From Alphaproteobacteria bacterium (GTDB lineage: Bacteria; Pseudomonadota; Alphaproteobacteria; Sphingomonadales; Sphingomonadaceae): a stretch of DNA of 64,000 bases. Location: contig JAHJIJ010000019.1 in NCBI GenBank assembly GCA_018823325.1, positions 62,001 through 126,000 on the forward strand, read 5' to 3'. The notes beneath the pieces were generated by a model that was not told the DNA's origin, did no database searches, and saw nothing but the letters and a program-made list of their open reading frames with translations. Each line of letters begins with the position of its first letter. The stretch's first letter is position 1. Positions 7,895-16,017 of this stretch are shown piece after piece. Made by a program: the position numbers and the translations under genes.

Positions 7895-9373
7895 GTGCGC
7901 AATCGCGAGATCATCGAAGGTGTTTCCGTTTCCCCCGATCACTTCATCGGAGGGCGTCGTGTATCTTCCGAGGCGACATTCGAGTCACGCTGCCCGTTTG
8001 ACTGGTCTCTCAAGCTGGCAGACGTGTCACGGGGCGACGCGCAGACCGCAGCGCTGGCGGTCGACGCAGCGGCGCAGGCCTTCCCCAAATGGGCGGCGCT
8101 GAGCGCTGCTGAGCGGGGCAAATATCTTCACCGGCTCGCTGACCTCATAGAAGCGAATGTGGACTCTCTGGCGATCGTGGAATGCATGGACATGGCCATG
8201 CTTCTGGAAAGCCTGCGCCTGCGGGTGATCCTGCGCGGTGCTGCGAACTTCCGTAATTATGCCGATCTAGCTACCGAGCATCAGGAACGCGTCTGGTCGT
8301 CCCGTGGCACGCTCAACCGCGTCCTTCGAATTCCGGCCGGACCCGCATTGATCGTCACGCCCTGGAACGCGCCATTCATGCTTTCGACATGGAAATGCGC
8401 GCCGGCGCTTGCGGCTGGCAACACGGTCATTCTCAAACCGGCTGACTGGTCTCCTTTGTCCGCATCCGTTCTGGCGGACCTGATCGAACAGGCCGACTTT
8501 CCCCCCGGGGTGTTCAACATCGTACAGGGACTTGGAGCCGAAGTCGGCAATGCGCTGATCAGCGACCCTGGCATCAAGCGGATCAGTTTCACCGGTAGCG
8601 TGGCGACCGCGCGTGTGATCGGCAAGGCTGCTGCGGAGAACATCGTGCCATTCACTGCCGAGCTGGGCGGCAAGTCACCGCTGCTGGTGTTTGAGGACGC
8701 AGACATCGACGCCGCCGCAAAGAAAGCCGCGGGACAGTATGATGATAGCGGCCAGGTCTGCATGGCCGGCACGCGCCTCATCGTTCAGGAGAGTGTGCGA
8801 GACACATTCCTGGAGCGTTTTCACGCTTACACCGATGCGCATGTGATGGGGGACAGTCGGGAGCCTACCACGACGATGTCGGCCCTGATCCATCCCGTCC
8901 ATGTCGAGCGGGTGATGGGCTTCATCGATCGTGCGCGGGCGGCGGGGGACACCATCGTGCGGGGCGGCAAGTTGTGGAAGGAGGGCGCGAACTGGGTCGA
9001 GCCCACGCTGATCATCCCCAAAGACAACCAGAGTGAGGTCGTTCAGAACGAAGTATTTGGCCCGGTCCTCACCGTGCAGAGCTTCAAGGAAGAGGCCGAA
9101 GGGATCGCGCTGGCTAATTCCACCGCTTATGGGCTTTCAGCGATGGTCTACACGGGGAGCCGGGAGAGGGCTGAGCGCGTGGGACGGGCCGTGCGTGGCG
9201 GCACCGTGTGGGTGAACACGTTTCTCGTCCGCGATCTCACGGCGCCGTTCGGGGGCGTAGGAATTTCCGGGATCGGCCGCGAAGGTGGCGATTATGCGCT
9301 CGATTTCCATTCGGATTTGAAAACGCTGCAAATTCTTGAGGGAAGCACGGTACCCGGGGCCGAATCTAGTTGA
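7895..9373 (+). CDS. hpaE: Aldehyde dehydrogenase, 5-carboxymethyl-2-hydroxymuconate semialdehyde dehydrogenase-like
   Basis: This 492-residue aldehyde dehydrogenase has TPWNAPF near 155-161, catalytic Glu 256 in ELGGK and nucleophile Cys 289 in SGQVCMAG. The C-terminal stretch VRDLTAPFGG...SGIGREGGDYA is very close to E. coli HpaE, which oxidises the semialdehyde made by HpaD. It starts with GTG at 7895, 15 bases after the glutamine-synthetase-like gene. With the HpaD-like gene in the same cluster, the assignment to the homoprotocatechuate route is well supported. The true substrate may still carry a side chain other than acetate. Confidence 0.85.
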   Translation: MRNREIIEGVSVSPDHFIGGRRVSSEATFESRCPFDWSLKLADVSRGDAQTAALAVDAAAQAFPKWAALSAAERGKYLHRLADLIEANVDSLAIVECMDMAMLLESLRLRVILRGAANFRNYADLATEHQERVWSSRGTLNRVLRIPAGPALIVTPWNAPFMLSTWKCAPALAAGNTVILKPADWSPLSASVLADLIEQADFPPGVFNIVQGLGAEVGNALISDPGIKRISFTGSVATARVIGKAAAENIVPFTAELGGKSPLLVFEDADIDAAAKKAAGQYDDSGQVCMAGTRLIVQESVRDTFLERFHAYTDAHVMGDSREPTTTMSALIHPVHVERVMGFIDRARAAGDTIVRGGKLWKEGANWVEPTLIIPKDNQSEVVQNEVFGPVLTVQSFKEEAEGIALANSTAYGLSAMVYTGSRERAERVGRAVRGGTVWVNTFLVRDLTAPFGGVGISGIGREGGDYALDFHSDLKTLQILEGSTVPGAESS

Positions 9374-9538
9374 AGGTAGAGAACATCATGGGTTCGAATG
9401 TCGGGCAAATATGACGTTGCTCGGCTCAAAAAATGCCCCTGCAATCTAATTATGTCGGATGATTTCCGTTGGTGCGCAAAAGCGTAGGAGCATCGACGGA
9501 AGTTCTTCGGTCGCAACCTGGTCACTGAATAATCGAAA

Positions 9539-9742
9539 TCACGCAAGCAGGTCGCTCGCGCTTACGCCCAAGGGAGCGGCGAGCTTCTCCACAACAGTGA
9601 TTGTGGGATTACGGGCGCCGCGCTCGATGTCGCTGACGTAGGTGCGATGCAGGCCGGCGCGATCGGCAAAGTCCTCCTGACTCCAGCCTTTCTCTGTCCG
9701 AAGCCGCCGAAGGTTTTTTGCGAGGCGCTGCCGTACATCCAT
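9539..9742 (-). CDS. XRE-family helix-turn-helix regulator
   Basis: This complete 67-residue protein is little more than a lambda-repressor-type DNA-binding domain: LRRLRTEKGWSQEDFADRAG, a recognition helix around HRTYVSDIERG, and the family ending NPTITVVEKLA. There is no sensor or dimerisation domain. It lies between the catabolic cluster and the terminase module, on the strand of the terminase genes, so it may be the control gene of that module. Such short proteins are common as phage or toxin-antitoxin regulators; no toxin-like partner is visible. Confidence 0.85.
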   Translation of the reverse strand: MDVRQRLAKNLRRLRTEKGWSQEDFADRAGLHRTYVSDIERGARNPTITVVEKLAAPLGVSASDLLA

Positions 9743-9787
9743 GATGGCAGCACGACACCTTTGTCGCCGATCAATCTACAGACGATA

Positions 9788-9838
9788 AGTGACATTCTGC
9801 TTGACTGTATGCACGGGTGGAGCATGAGAAATGTCACT
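9788..9838 (-). promoter_or_regulatory. Inverted repeat upstream of the XRE gene (within the gene-free stretch 9743-10050)
   Basis: The nine-base arms AGTGACATT (9788-9796) and AATGTCACT (9830-9838) are perfect complements separated by 33 bases. They begin 46 bases upstream of the XRE start on the minus strand. This is where an autoregulatory operator would be expected, and two half-sites three to four helical turns apart would suit a repressor pair. The rest of 9743-10050 shows no gene, and the terminase reading frame ends at its right edge. Confidence 0.4.
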
Positions 9839-10050
9839 GATAGACGACATAGGATTAGGGACATTGTGCATGCCACGCAGACTTGGAATGGTCGTCATGA
9901 CGCTTGGGGTGGCGGTGTGGGCTGGTCGAAAATGGCGGCATCATATGGCTGTCCGGCGCAACGTCCGGTCCAGGTTGGACACAATGGCCAGCGCCTCGGA
10001 CGAGAATGGGCGGTAACGCGTCCGTACCGCAGCCGCGTTACCGTCATGTA

Positions 10051-11511
10051 TCAGGGCAATCGTGCTCCTTTCGGACGGTTGCGTCCTAGTGGCCTCCTGG
10101 TGGACCGCTCCTCAAGCTCAGGCGAGATTTGACGCGCAAATCGTTGCTGGAGGAAGTCGAGGGCCTGAGACGTGCTGTCGACCTGATCGTCGTGTCGGGC
10201 GTTGGGAAACCCGAGCAGTTCCTGGAGATAGGCTGGAAGCCATTCCGCGGCAGAAGGGATGAGCACCTTTTCGGTCTCGAACATCACGCTCCGCGCCTGC
10301 ATCCGCGCGCTTTTCTCGATCCGCACCGGGATCGCGATCGGAACGCAAATTGCGGAACTGAGGCGCAGGTCCTGAACGATCCCCCGGCCAAGATCGGCAT
10401 CCTCGATGATCGTCTGATCGACCCGGAACCGGCGATGGATGTCTTCGATCCGGTGACGCAGTGCAGGAACCTCCAGGCGCGCACGTTCGACGTGGAGGAG
10501 GTAGATTCGTCCGCCCGATACACCCCAGACCGTTCCGACTGACCAATCGGCATTCTCGGACAAGGTTGAGGCTGTGTCCCAGCTTGCCAGACGGAATGCG
10601 AAGTCAGCAGGCTCCGTGTCGTAATAACGCAGCCACTCACGCTTGATGACGATACCGTCGGTGGGGACGGGCGACTGCTGATATTGGGCTTCATACATGG
10701 TGAGGCCCATTTGTCGTTTGCGAACCGCCAGTTCTGCATGGCCCATGCGCAACGGTTGCAGCGGCTCCCCTGCCTCGCGATGGTATGATTGACCACCGCC
10801 CAGGTCCCAATGTTCATCCGCGACGGCCACAGCCGGTATCTTGACGACAGTCCAGTCCTCGTGCTGCATCATGTGGCCTGCCAGATCGTCTTCATGCAGA
10901 CGCTGCATCACGCAGATAATCGCACTTTCCTTGGGATGATTTAGGCGGGATGAGATGACGTTGTCATAGGCGGATTTGACGCGGTCGCGCGCGACCTGGG
11001 AATAGATCTCCTGCCCCTTGTTGGGATCATCGATAATGATGATGTCTGCCCCGCGGCCAAGCACGCTCCCTTCAATCGAGGTGGCAAAGCGATAGCCGCC
11101 TTTGGATGTGTTCCAATCCATCAATTTGTTAGGAAAGGCTGGGCTCAGTTCGGGAAAGGCGCGCTTATACCAGTCGCTCGTGACGAGGCGCTTGAACTGC
11201 AGGGCCTGCGCCCGCGCGAGATCATGGCTATAGGTGACGCAAATGATCCGTTTACCGGGGTCGTGGCCCAGCACCCAAGCAGCATAAGCAATGCTCGAGA
11301 TATGGGTTTTGAGGCTGCGTGGCGGCATGTTGATCATGAGGCGCTTGATCGAGCCCAGGCGGACCTGCTCTAGCTGATAAGCGAGATGGAGCACGTGCCG
11401 GTTTTCGCTATAGGGTGTGCCGGGCTCCAGTTCTGCCATGGCGCGCCCGATGAACATCGGAAAATCTCGCCGGACCATGGCATCGACAAAGGCCTGCGTG
11501 GGCATGCTCAT
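10051..11511 (-). CDS. Phage large terminase subunit (DNA-packaging ATPase/nuclease)
   Basis: The 486-residue protein has both terminase halves. The N-terminal ATPase has a Walker-A-like NMPPRSLKT near 61-69 and a Walker B IIIIDDP near 158-164. The C-terminal RNase-H-like nuclease has acidic residues in LASWDTAS and in HDDQVDSTSQAL near the end. Length and order are normal, so it looks intact. It overlaps the DUF5681 gene by four bases and is the last gene of a three-gene unit. No portal, protease or capsid gene follows; the next gene on this strand is the XRE regulator. The unit is either a relic or a domesticated element. Confidence 0.92.
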   Translation of the reverse strand: MSMPTQAFVDAMVRRDFPMFIGRAMAELEPGTPYSENRHVLHLAYQLEQVRLGSIKRLMINMPPRSLKTHISSIAYAAWVLGHDPGKRIICVTYSHDLARAQALQFKRLVTSDWYKRAFPELSPAFPNKLMDWNTSKGGYRFATSIEGSVLGRGADIIIIDDPNKGQEIYSQVARDRVKSAYDNVISSRLNHPKESAIICVMQRLHEDDLAGHMMQHEDWTVVKIPAVAVADEHWDLGGGQSYHREAGEPLQPLRMGHAELAVRKRQMGLTMYEAQYQQSPVPTDGIVIKREWLRYYDTEPADFAFRLASWDTASTLSENADWSVGTVWGVSGGRIYLLHVERARLEVPALRHRIEDIHRRFRVDQTIIEDADLGRGIVQDLRLSSAICVPIAIPVRIEKSARMQARSVMFETEKVLIPSAAEWLPAYLQELLGFPNARHDDQVDSTSQALDFLQQRFARQISPELEERSTRRPLGRNRPKGARLP

Positions 11512-11918
11512 GGCTCACCCCCTTCCGAGGAAGCTAAGCGTCGAGCGAAGCTTGCAAGCATCTCGGGGGTGATGCCATCCAGATCGACGACGGCCTCGTT
11601 GCGCACAGCGCTCAGCCGCAGGATCAATTCCATGGCCTTGAGTTCGCCTTTGGCGGCTTTGTTGACGAGAGATTTGATCAGGATCTCGCGCTTAGAAAGG
11701 GTGACTTCCTGATTGCCCTCCTGCACGATGACCATCTCGTCGAGTTCGTTGTCGACAAGTGTGGACCAGTTCTTCGCGCCGTTCTTTCGGCCCGCTCGAT
11801 TGATCGTCTGATTGGGGAACCGGGTTTCGACCGGTGGCTTGCCATAGCCGACCGAATAGGAGGCTCCGCCGGTTTTCTTGGGCTTTTTGCGCTCAGTCAC
11901 TGCCTTGGGCCTCCTCAT
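11508..11918 (-). CDS. DUF5681 domain protein (terminase-associated, small-terminase position)
   Basis: About 136 residues long, with the DUF5681 hallmark YSVGYGKPPVETRFP followed by a basic AGRKNG stretch, then a helical part ending in LRLSAVRNEAVVDLDG. Proteins of this family are regularly found just before phage large terminases and may act as the small subunit; their biochemistry is not well known. The ATG at 11918 is chosen because it gives a 26-base overlap with the upstream methyltransferase; a TTG- or GTG-like start at 11978 would overlap more. The stop overlaps the terminase start by four bases. Confidence 0.8.
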   Translation of the reverse strand: MRRPKAVTERKKPKKTGGASYSVGYGKPPVETRFPNQTINRAGRKNGAKNWSTLVDNELDEMVIVQEGNQEVTLSKREILIKSLVNKAAKGELKAMELILRLSAVRNEAVVDLDGITPEMLASFARRLASSEGGEP

Positions 11919-13305
11919 CGGCTTCGATGAGCATTGCGCGATGATCGAAAGTCTCGCCGCTCTCGGCATGGACAGCACGCTCGCCCGTCAGCGCTTGCCA
12001 GCGACGCACAGTCACGTCGCAGTATAGCGGATCGATCTCAATCAGCCTGGCTCTGCGCCCCGTCTTCTGCGCGGCGATCAGAGTTGTGCCCGATCCGCCG
12101 AACGGATCGAGGATCAGGGCGCCAAGGTGCGAGCAGTCTCGAATGGCGTCTGCCACCATGGACAGGTTCTTGACCGTGCTGTGCATCGCCAGGTCTTTCG
12201 CCCTGTTCGAGCCGAAGCTGCTTGCACCTGGATAGCTCCACAGGTTGGAGCGATGCCGGCCCGTTTCACCGAGCCCGAAATTATTGATGTGGGGTGCCGT
12301 CCCGTTCTTCCACACGAATATCATTTCGAACTGCGAACGGTAGAATGTTCCCATGCCAGCGTTGCTCTTGCCCCAGATGCACAGGTTCTTCAGTTCGCTG
12401 TACGCACTCTCGCCAGCATCCTGCATCTCGCGGATGTGCCGCCAGTCCATGCATTGGTAATGGATCGAGCCGTCGACACTGAAGTTGGCCAGATGGCAAA
12501 AGACCGTAGACAAAAACGCGGTGAATTCAGCTTTGCTCATCTCGCCACTGGCCATGGCGAACTCGCGGTGCTTCTTTTTGCCAAGCCCCGAGACATTGCC
12601 GGCTATCCGGACGTTGTACGGAGCGTCTGCCCAAACCATCTGCGCGCGCTCTTCAAGCATAAGAGCCGCGTAGCTCTCAGCCTCCAGGGCATTTCCGCAC
12701 AGGAGCCGGTGCTCACCCAGTGCCCAGATGTCGCCCGGCCTGGTGATAGCGATGGGTTCGACGTCAGGGACGCTATCGCCTTTCGTCTCGCCATCCCCGG
12801 GCTCGAGACGCAGATCGATTTCCTTGCTCTGGAAGCCGGTCAGTTCGATTGAGAACTCAAGTTTGCCGGCCAAATCGAGGTCGTTGAGCTTTCCCAATGC
12901 CGTGCAAAGCACATCGTCATCCCATGGATTGAGGTTGGCGATCTGGTTGTCAGCAATTGAGTAGGCAACAATCTGCGCTTGCGTGAGATGACTGGCGCGG
13001 ACGATTGGCACCGTTTCGATATCCAGGTCCTGCGCGGTCTGCCAGATCGCGTACCCGGATACGATGGTATTGTCGTGATTGACCAGGATGGGCCGGACGA
13101 TCCCGAATTCGCTCACTGATGCGCGCAAAGCAACACGCCCGCGCTGACTCTGCTTCTTTACCGCCAAGGCAGGAGGCTTGAGCGATGTGGTTGGAACGTA
13201 TTCAAATTCGATCTGGCGATCGTCATTCCGTGCACCCGAGTTGCGCGGAGAAACGTCTGCGGCGATTTTACGGCTACGGGAGCGTGCTCGAACTGGAGCT
13301 TTCAT
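11893..13305 (-). CDS. ParB-like nuclease domain fused to DNA N6-adenine/N4-cytosine methyltransferase
   Basis: The 470-residue fusion begins with a ParB/Srx-type domain (SVSEFGIVRPILVNHD...IVSGYAIWQTA, residues about 60-110). A beta-class methyltransferase follows, with catalytic motif IV ADAPYNV near 226 and the SAM-binding DPFGGSGTT motif near 405, in the order typical of the class. Motif IV is usually DPPY; the Ala for Pro here is a small departure and does not by itself mean inactivity. Such fusions are frequent in phages and mobile elements and usually protect or mark DNA without a restriction partner; none is seen here. It heads the packaging unit. Confidence 0.9.
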   Translation of the reverse strand: MKAPVRARSRSRKIAADVSPRNSGARNDDRQIEFEYVPTTSLKPPALAVKKQSQRGRVALRASVSEFGIVRPILVNHDNTIVSGYAIWQTAQDLDIETVPIVRASHLTQAQIVAYSIADNQIANLNPWDDDVLCTALGKLNDLDLAGKLEFSIELTGFQSKEIDLRLEPGDGETKGDSVPDVEPIAITRPGDIWALGEHRLLCGNALEAESYAALMLEERAQMVWADAPYNVRIAGNVSGLGKKKHREFAMASGEMSKAEFTAFLSTVFCHLANFSVDGSIHYQCMDWRHIREMQDAGESAYSELKNLCIWGKSNAGMGTFYRSQFEMIFVWKNGTAPHINNFGLGETGRHRSNLWSYPGASSFGSNRAKDLAMHSTVKNLSMVADAIRDCSHLGALILDPFGGSGTTLIAAQKTGRRARLIEIDPLYCDVTVRRWQALTGERAVHAESGETFDHRAMLIEADEEAQGSD

Positions 13306-13975
13306 GGCTCAGTCTTTCGCGCCGGAAGCATAGCTTCACGCGTCCACAAACGTGGATCACTTGCGTGAAGGCTGCTGCTTCCGGTCCGAATGACCTAAGA
13401 AATCTGCTGCCAGGTCGTCCGGCCGGCGCGGCCGTGACGACCTATGCAGTCAACCAGATGCCGACCGGCGTGTCAACAGGATGGATTAAATAATACATTG
13501 TTTTCATTGACGAAAGATTGGGATCTGGGTGCGGTAGAATTCCCGCATAGGGTGGAGCCGCGGGAAATCAAAATTCCCGAGCAAGATTGGGGGCGTTCGC
13601 CAAAAACGAGGGAAATCCGCCGAGCATTTAAGAGCGCAACGCGCTTCATATGCTCAATTCCCAGTAAATCGGGTTTCTACGGGAATTTCGTGGGTGAGAC
13701 CGGTTCGCTCCATACTGCGCCCCGCACCACTCATTCCCTGAATGACGAGTATTCGGCCGGGGCAGGACCGGGTCGGGACAGATGCCCGGGAATTTTGGCC
13801 TTCCGACGGCCACCCTTCCTGCGATCGGGTGCGCAGAGCGGCTGACGCGATGCCGAGGCGCTGTCTGCACCTTTATCTCAGACGCGATGTCCCAGGCCCT
13901 CTTTGCGGGTCCGCGCTGATCAGCCTGGGTGCAAAGGGTGAGGGAGCGAAAGTGCTTGTAGTTGGAGGCTTCCGG
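13306..13975. other. Gene-free stretch between the packaging module and the esterase region
   Basis: No reading frame here has family resemblance or a convincing ribosome site. The stretch holds the large inverted repeat at 13322-13384 and a group of short TTCCCG/CGGGAA dyads (TTCCCGC at 13540-13546 facing GCGGGAA at 13560-13566, then TTCCCG at 13574-13579). An AT-rich patch lies around 13486-13510. It may be the end of a mobile element, but I find no direct repeat that would mark an attachment site. Confidence 0.5.
13322..13384. repeat. Nested 63-base inverted repeat upstream of the methyltransferase gene
   Basis: Three sets of complementary arms share one centre: CCGGAAGCA (13322-13330) with TGCTTCCGG (13376-13384), CTTCACGC (13334-13341) with GCGTGAAG (13363-13370), and CCAC with GTGG around an AAAC loop. 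Only short unpaired bulges separate them. The structure begins 17 bases upstream of the start codon at 13305, so it would form in the 5' leader of the packaging operon or as a cruciform in DNA. A long hairpin here could be an operator, a transcription brake or a DNA-recognition site of the element. Confidence 0.6.
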
Positions 13976-15247
13976 TCAATCAGGAACCGTCCATGCCGAT
14001 GCTGCGCGGAAGAACGCTTCGCTTTCGCGATAGGCTTCCTCATTGGTTATCGGGAAGTAACTCAGCTTCACGATCACCGTGCGCGTGTCGGGGTCGACGA
14101 AGATAAACTGCCCTTGCAGGCCGATGGCCATGTAGGCGTTTGAGTCGACGAGGGTCCACCATTGATACTGGTAGCCTTGGTCATCGTTGGGAGACGCGGG
14201 CTCAGGCCCGGTCGGCACAGTGGATTCCCGTACCCATTCTGCTGACACGATCTGACGGTCGCCGACCCGGCCTTCGTTCAGCATCATTTGCCCTATTCGC
14301 GCATAGTCCCGCGCGACAGCGTTGAAGCCCATGCCATTTGTCGCACGGCCATGCGGCGCTGGACCATCCGTCATGAAGAAGCCGTCAGCCTCTGCGCCGA
14401 GCGGCTTCCACACCCGCTCGCTCATATATTCAGGGAGCGGCTTTCCCGTTGCCTTTTCCAAGACCCAGCCCAGGATATTGGTGTTCAGTGTCGAGTAGCG
14501 AAAGGTCTTGCCCGGCGCGTCCGCTCGCTTGGTGAACAGCGCCTCATCGACGCTGCGGCGACAGTTCAGTACCATGATCTCTTCCCGCAATCGGGCAAGG
14601 ACGCTGCCGGCTTCCGGCTGATAATTATCCTGCCGGTCCACACCCGATTTCATGAGCAGCAGATCCCGGACTGTCGCGCCGTCGAACGACGTGCCTTTCA
14701 GTTCCGGGACGTAAGAGACCACCTGATCATCCAACGAGGCGATATGGCCATCTTCCAGCGCGGCGCCGATGAGGATCGATGTGATCGACTTGGCCATCGA
14801 CATGGAAAGGAAGTGCGTGTCGGGACCGGTAAAGTTCCGATAAGTCTCGTGGACGATCTTCCCGTCCTTCATGATCAGCAGAGCATTGGTGAAGGTGCGT
14901 TCGAGAGCATCCGGCGCAGCGATCGTTTGGCCGGCATATTCGTATGTGAAGTTCAGGGGATGGTGAGCTTCCTCGAACTTTGACGCCTCGGCGCCGCTTT
15001 TCACAGGGGCAGTATGGAAGATCGATGCAATGCTGTGGAAAGTCAGAGCATTGATATCCGCGTTGATGAAATTACGCCGCAATGTCTGGATGGCAGGCGT
15101 GGCGCTGGGGTCTGCCTGGCAACTTGTTTCCGTTGTTCCCGCCGCCGTCGGGGCGCCATGAGCCGGCGTTGCGCCCGCCATCGCCGCAGCCGCGAGCAGC
15201 GCGACGCTTGCCCGGCCGACGTGTCCAATCGATGATCCCCTCCGCAT
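13976..15247 (-). CDS. Secreted serine hydrolase of the beta-lactamase/EstB family
   Basis: The 423-residue protein starts with a Sec-type signal (basic MRRGSS, then an Ala-rich core to about residue 31). The catalytic SxxK is S150-M-A-K153 and the tyrosine motif is in FRYSTLN. This is the serine beta-lactamase fold used by esterases and the 6-aminohexanoate-oligomer hydrolase NylB. It is closely related to the gene at 17766-18977: both share LNFTYEY, the ALLIMK-GKIV strand and the SER-W-P-G-EAD-F segment. It is divergent from the NTF2-like gene. It probably cuts an ester or amide in the periplasm; the substrate is unknown. Confidence 0.87.
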   Translation of the reverse strand: MRRGSSIGHVGRASVALLAAAAMAGATPAHGAPTAAGTTETSCQADPSATPAIQTLRRNFINADINALTFHSIASIFHTAPVKSGAEASKFEEAHHPLNFTYEYAGQTIAAPDALERTFTNALLIMKDGKIVHETYRNFTGPDTHFLSMSMAKSITSILIGAALEDGHIASLDDQVVSYVPELKGTSFDGATVRDLLLMKSGVDRQDNYQPEAGSVLARLREEIMVLNCRRSVDEALFTKRADAPGKTFRYSTLNTNILGWVLEKATGKPLPEYMSERVWKPLGAEADGFFMTDGPAPHGRATNGMGFNAVARDYARIGQMMLNEGRVGDRQIVSAEWVRESTVPTGPEPASPNDDQGYQYQWWTLVDSNAYMAIGLQGQFIFVDPDTRTVIVKLSYFPITNEEAYRESEAFFRAASAWTVPD

Positions 15248-15307
15248 CGCCTCACTCCATTTTGTTGTCCGTTGGATGTGCTTCTTTCATGCACCAGACA
15301 TCCTTGA

Positions 15308-15318
15308 ATAATCAATAA
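15308..15318 (+). promoter_or_regulatory. ATAATCAATAA motif shared with the MarR promoter at 24.6 kb
   Basis: The 11-base motif lies in the divergent region (15248-15450) between the two secreted-enzyme transcripts. The identical sequence occurs on the opposite strand at 24626-24636, inside the promoter of the MarR gene at 24701. A TTGACATT segment follows at 15324-15331. A common MarR operator is one explanation; AT-rich promoter bias is the other. Confidence 0.35.
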
Positions 15319-15450
15319 AGATATTGACATTTCAATCAGGGTTAATAGTCATCAGTATCAAATAACAATGGTGCTGATCGGGAGAGGCATGGTCACTGAC
15401 CGGGCTGATGGAGACCAGAGCCATCTGCATAGGCGACCATGGAGGCAGTT

Positions 15451-15951
15451 ATGAAGACGATCGCGCTCTTGATGCTGGGCCTGGCGGCTGCGACAATGTC
15501 TTCGGCCGGGTTCGCGCGAGAGCCGGGCGCAGATGCGATGACCCACGAAGATTATGCCGAGTATCTGCGGCTGTTCAACGACGGGGATGAGCGTTACGCC
15601 GACTATTATCATGAGGATGTTGTCTTCCACCACGCTCCGATGTTCGGCGTGATGAAAGGGCGGCAGGCAATCATCGATTTCTATCGCAATATTCGCACGC
15701 AACTGAATGAGCACGTCACTGCCCATACTGTCGTGATCGATGCCGATCACAACATGATGGCCGCGGAGTTGAGCACTCGCCTCGTTGCCGTAAGGGACGG
15801 CGTCAAAATGCCATCAGGCGATCTCGACACGGGCGATGCGATCGTGTCCGAGGGTACGGTTTATTACACGCTGAAGGACGGTCTGATCTCTGTTATCAGG
15901 GGAAGCAGATCGGGCGCTCAGAAAATGCCTGCCAACACCGCAGAACGCTAA
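15451..15951 (+). CDS. Exported NTF2/SnoaL-like protein
   Basis: The 166-residue protein has a clear signal peptide (MKTIALLMLGLAAATMSSAGFA). A cone-shaped NTF2-like fold follows, recognised from AEYLRLFNDGDERYADYYHEDVVFH and MKGRQAIIDFYRNIR. ATG 15451 is preferred because GGAGG (15441-15445) precedes it by five bases; that site overlaps the upstream in-frame ATG 15439. It heads a run of plus-strand genes with the carboxylesterase 66 bases away. SnoaL-like proteins are cyclases, isomerases, hydratases or binding proteins, so no reaction can be named. Confidence 0.78.
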   Translation: MKTIALLMLGLAAATMSSAGFAREPGADAMTHEDYAEYLRLFNDGDERYADYYHEDVVFHHAPMFGVMKGRQAIIDFYRNIRTQLNEHVTAHTVVIDADHNMMAAELSTRLVAVRDGVKMPSGDLDTGDAIVSEGTVYYTLKDGLISVIRGSRSGAQKMPANTAER

Positions 15952-16017
15952 ACAAACAAGAACACTTAGCGCCTCACTGTTCTGTACGCGCTAGTGAGGG
16001 AGAGGGAGACGAGCACG

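Noticed and set aside
1..9373. A classical putrescine (PuuABCD) pathway
   Set aside because: No PuuB oxidase is present; the amidotransferase is GuaA/AtdA2-like; and HpaD- and HpaE-type enzymes with a P450 do not fit putrescine.
9647..10542. Several plus-strand frames of 60-160 codons around the terminase 3' end
   Set aside because: They overlap the terminase or XRE gene, resemble no family and lack ribosome sites.
9374..13975. Integrated element with attachment sites
   Set aside because: I found no integrase, tRNA or flanking direct repeat on either side of the packaging module.
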